DNA of 6,589 nucleotides from an uncultured Microbacterium sp. (GTDB lineage Bacteria > Actinomycetota > Actinomycetes > Actinomycetales > Microbacteriaceae): assembly GCA_947647645.1 (NCBI GenBank), contig CANSLE010000142.1, positions 1-6,589 of the forward strand, in the 5' to 3' direction. How positions within the stretch are numbered: position 1 is the stretch's first letter; each line of letters starts with the position of its first letter. Below, one piece after another: positions 5,529 through 6,589 of this stretch. The position numbers were made by a program, and so were the translations under genes. Below the pieces are notes generated by a model. The model was given only the letters and a program-made list of their open reading frames with translations. It did no database searches and was not told the origin of the DNA.

Positions 5529-5577
5529 CGCAGGCGATCTGCTGAGAGCAGACTGATTTCGCGCGCATTCGCCTGCG
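5529..5577. repeat. Nested inverted repeats in the yajQ-lipoprotein spacer
   Basis: An outer pair CGCAGGCGA (5529-5537) and TCGCCTGCG (5569-5577) encloses a perfect inner hairpin TCTGCT-GAG-AGCAGA (5538-5552) and a GCGCGC element. The fold is directly adjacent to the preceding palindrome. Terminator, RNA-processing site or regulatory RNA are all possible. Confidence 0.5.
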
Positions 5578-5642
5578 GCGGGGCACATCGCGTGCAGGAG
5601 GCGAAAGCGCCCGGCACTCACCGGATTCATCACCGGGAATCG

Positions 5643-5648
5643 TAGGGT
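5643..5648 (+). promoter_or_regulatory. Leaderless-type -10 box of the YkuD lipoprotein gene
   Basis: TAGGGT, then six bases (TCCGGC), then GTG at 5655. It is the same hexamer and spacing as the APH-family gene. Confidence 0.5.
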
Positions 5649-5654
5649 TCCGGC

Positions 5655-6323
5655 GTGCATCACCTCCGACGACGCTCACGCCGCCTCGCGGCGATCACCG
5701 CGGTGACGGCCGCGGGAATGCTGCTTCTCGCGGGCTGCGGATCGCAGGCCGCGGCCGCGTCCGCGCAGCCGACAGCGACCGCCACGCCGAGCGCGAGCCC
5801 GACGCCCACCCCGACGCCCACGCCCACTCCGACGTCGACTCCGAGTCCGACCCCGGCGATGTGGACGGTGCACACCAGCCCCGCCCCCGACACGCACTGC
5901 ACCGGGCCCGGCCGCGCCGGGGCCCAGAACGGGGTGCTGCACGTGTATGTCAGCATCGCGTCGCAGCACCTCTGGGAGTGCTCGGGCGCTGACCTGCTGA
6001 TGGACTCGGCGGTGACGACCGGCGCCTCCGGTTTCGACCACGACTACGCCACGCCGACCGGCACCTTCGCGATCACCCGCATGACCCGTGACACCGAACT
6101 GGCCGGCCACGACCGCCACGGCTCCTGGGACGACAAGGTCGCGTACTGGATGCCGTTCCAGGGCGGCGACGTCGGCTTCCACGACGCGTCGTGGCAGACC
6201 TTCCCGTTCGGCACCGACGGCTATCTCCAGAGCGGTTCGCACGGCTGCGTGCACATGCCGACCGACGCGATCGCGCACCTCTACGCGGACGTCGAGGTCG
6301 GCACCCGCGTCACGGTCAGCTGA
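5655..6323 (+). CDS. Secreted L,D-transpeptidase-like lipoprotein (YkuD domain)
   Basis: The 222-aa product starts with a basic n-region (MHHLRRRSRR), a hydrophobic core and the lipobox LLLAGC, so Cys28 should be lipid-anchored on the outer face of the membrane. A low-complexity linker of Pro-Thr pairs and Ser follows (about 43-67). From about 93 comes a YkuD domain: VLHVYVSIASQHLW, ATPTGTFAITRM (132-143), GDVGFHDASW with H176, and the active-site motif SGSHGCVHM with H196 and catalytic C198. YkuD enzymes form 3-3 crosslinks in peptidoglycan or attach proteins to it. The residue two after the cysteine is His (H200), where Arg is usual, so the substrate pocket may differ. C82 and C109 could form a disulfide. 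The GTG start is chosen for its complete signal peptide and the TAGGGT box upstream. There is no Shine-Dalgarno sequence. Family and location are firm; the exact reaction is not. Confidence 0.9.
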   Translation: MHHLRRRSRRLAAITAVTAAGMLLLAGCGSQAAAASAQPTATATPSASPTPTPTPTPTPTSTPSPTPAMWTVHTSPAPDTHCTGPGRAGAQNGVLHVYVSIASQHLWECSGADLLMDSAVTTGASGFDHDYATPTGTFAITRMTRDTELAGHDRHGSWDDKVAYWMPFQGGDVGFHDASWQTFPFGTDGYLQSGSHGCVHMPTDAIAHLYADVEVGTRVTVS

Positions 6324-6341
6324 GGCCGCGGCATCCGGACA

Positions 6342-6364
6342 CCGGGAACAGGCGGCCTGCCCGG
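6342..6364 (+). terminator. Possible hairpin terminator after the lipoprotein gene
   Basis: CCGGG (6342-6346) pairs with CCCGG (6360-6364), and CAGG (6349-6352) with CCTG (6356-6359) over a CGG loop, leaving a two-base bulge. It lies 18 bases after the stop codon and has no U-tract. Confidence 0.4.
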
Positions 6365-6418
6365 GAGAGGCAGATCCCGGGGGAGCTTCGAGAGCACGTG
6401 ACGGAGGGGTGCAATACG

Positions 6419-6439
6419 CTCGACGTGTGTATGGTCGAG
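6419..6439 (+). promoter_or_regulatory. Inverted repeat overlapping a -10-like box before the last gene
   Basis: CTCGAC (6419-6424) and GTCGAG (6434-6439) are perfect inverted arms nine bases apart. TATGGT at 6430-6435 between and into the right arm could be the -10 box of the gene starting at 6456. The geometry suits an operator but is short, so chance is possible in GC-rich DNA. Confidence 0.3.
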
Positions 6440-6455
6440 GGGGCACGGGGCGAGC

Positions 6456-6589
6456 ATGAGTACGCAGGATCATGACGGTTCGGACAGAGTCCTCGACGAC
6501 TTCGCCGCCCTGATGAGCACCGCTCGCGCGGATGATCCGCTTTCCGAGGCGGATGCCGAGCGTCGCCGCCTCCGCCGCCGGCGGCGAGC
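6456..6589 (+). CDS. N-terminus of an unrecognised protein, cut by window edge
   Basis: An ATG at 6456 opens a frame that runs to the right edge (44 codons plus two bases). A weak G-rich element (GGGGCGAG) precedes the start. The visible part begins MSTQDHDGSDRVLDDFAALM and is acidic, then turns strongly basic with a run of Arg (RRRLRRRRR) at about 36-44. An acidic cytoplasmic head followed by an Arg cluster is common before a first transmembrane helix, but no helix is visible yet. I cannot assign a family. Confidence 0.6.
   Translation, partial: MSTQDHDGSDRVLDDFAALMSTARADDPLSEADAERRRLRRRRR

Noticed and set aside
5799..5858. Repetitive ACGCCCAC-type tract considered as a CRISPR-like or satellite array.
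   Set aside because: It is in frame and encodes the Pro-Thr linker of the lipoprotein; there are no spacers.

Overview
High-GC actinobacterial chromosome, most likely a member of the Microbacteriaceae such as Microbacterium. This is judged from the GC-rich third codon positions, GTG starts, promoter-proximal leaderless starts, a FusB-type zinc-finger protein, an Ala/Pro-rich membrane protein and a Cys-anchored YkuD lipoprotein. The genus call is inference.

Layout. Bases 1-2412 are ordinary core genome read leftwards: the N-terminal 241 residues of a six-helix membrane protein that runs off the left edge, a tRNA-Tyr(GTA) with its own -10 and intrinsic terminator, a FusB/FBP-type EF-G-binding zinc-finger protein, and an APH-family kinase-like protein. 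Bases 2413-2498 form a divergent promoter region whose rightward half was the promoter of yajQ.

Bases 2499-5035 hold the point of interest. The first ten codons of a yajQ gene (MADSSFDIVS) are present at 2499 with their promoter but stop after 11 residues. A complete yajQ (MASDSSFDIVSK...) starts 2.5 kb further on with its own promoter. The DNA between has lower GC and carries one large gene, a 717-aa STAND/NACHT-like NTPase. A 16-bp near-identical sequence lies at both junctions. The simplest reading is a small genomic island integrated into the 5' end of yajQ, bringing a replacement promoter and first codons. No integrase is visible. Extra copies of the core motif GTCTCCA, in inverted orientation, sit near the right end. 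The layout (one large STAND-like NTPase as sole cargo of a small insert) suggests a defence-type cargo, but that function is inference.

Bases 5002-6589 return to core genome read rightwards: yajQ, a structured intergenic region, a secreted L,D-transpeptidase-like lipoprotein, and the start of an unrecognised gene.

At least five starts in the window have TAGRNT followed by 6-7 bases and then the start codon, with little or no Shine-Dalgarno sequence. This fits leaderless transcription, and the island gene has the same geometry.
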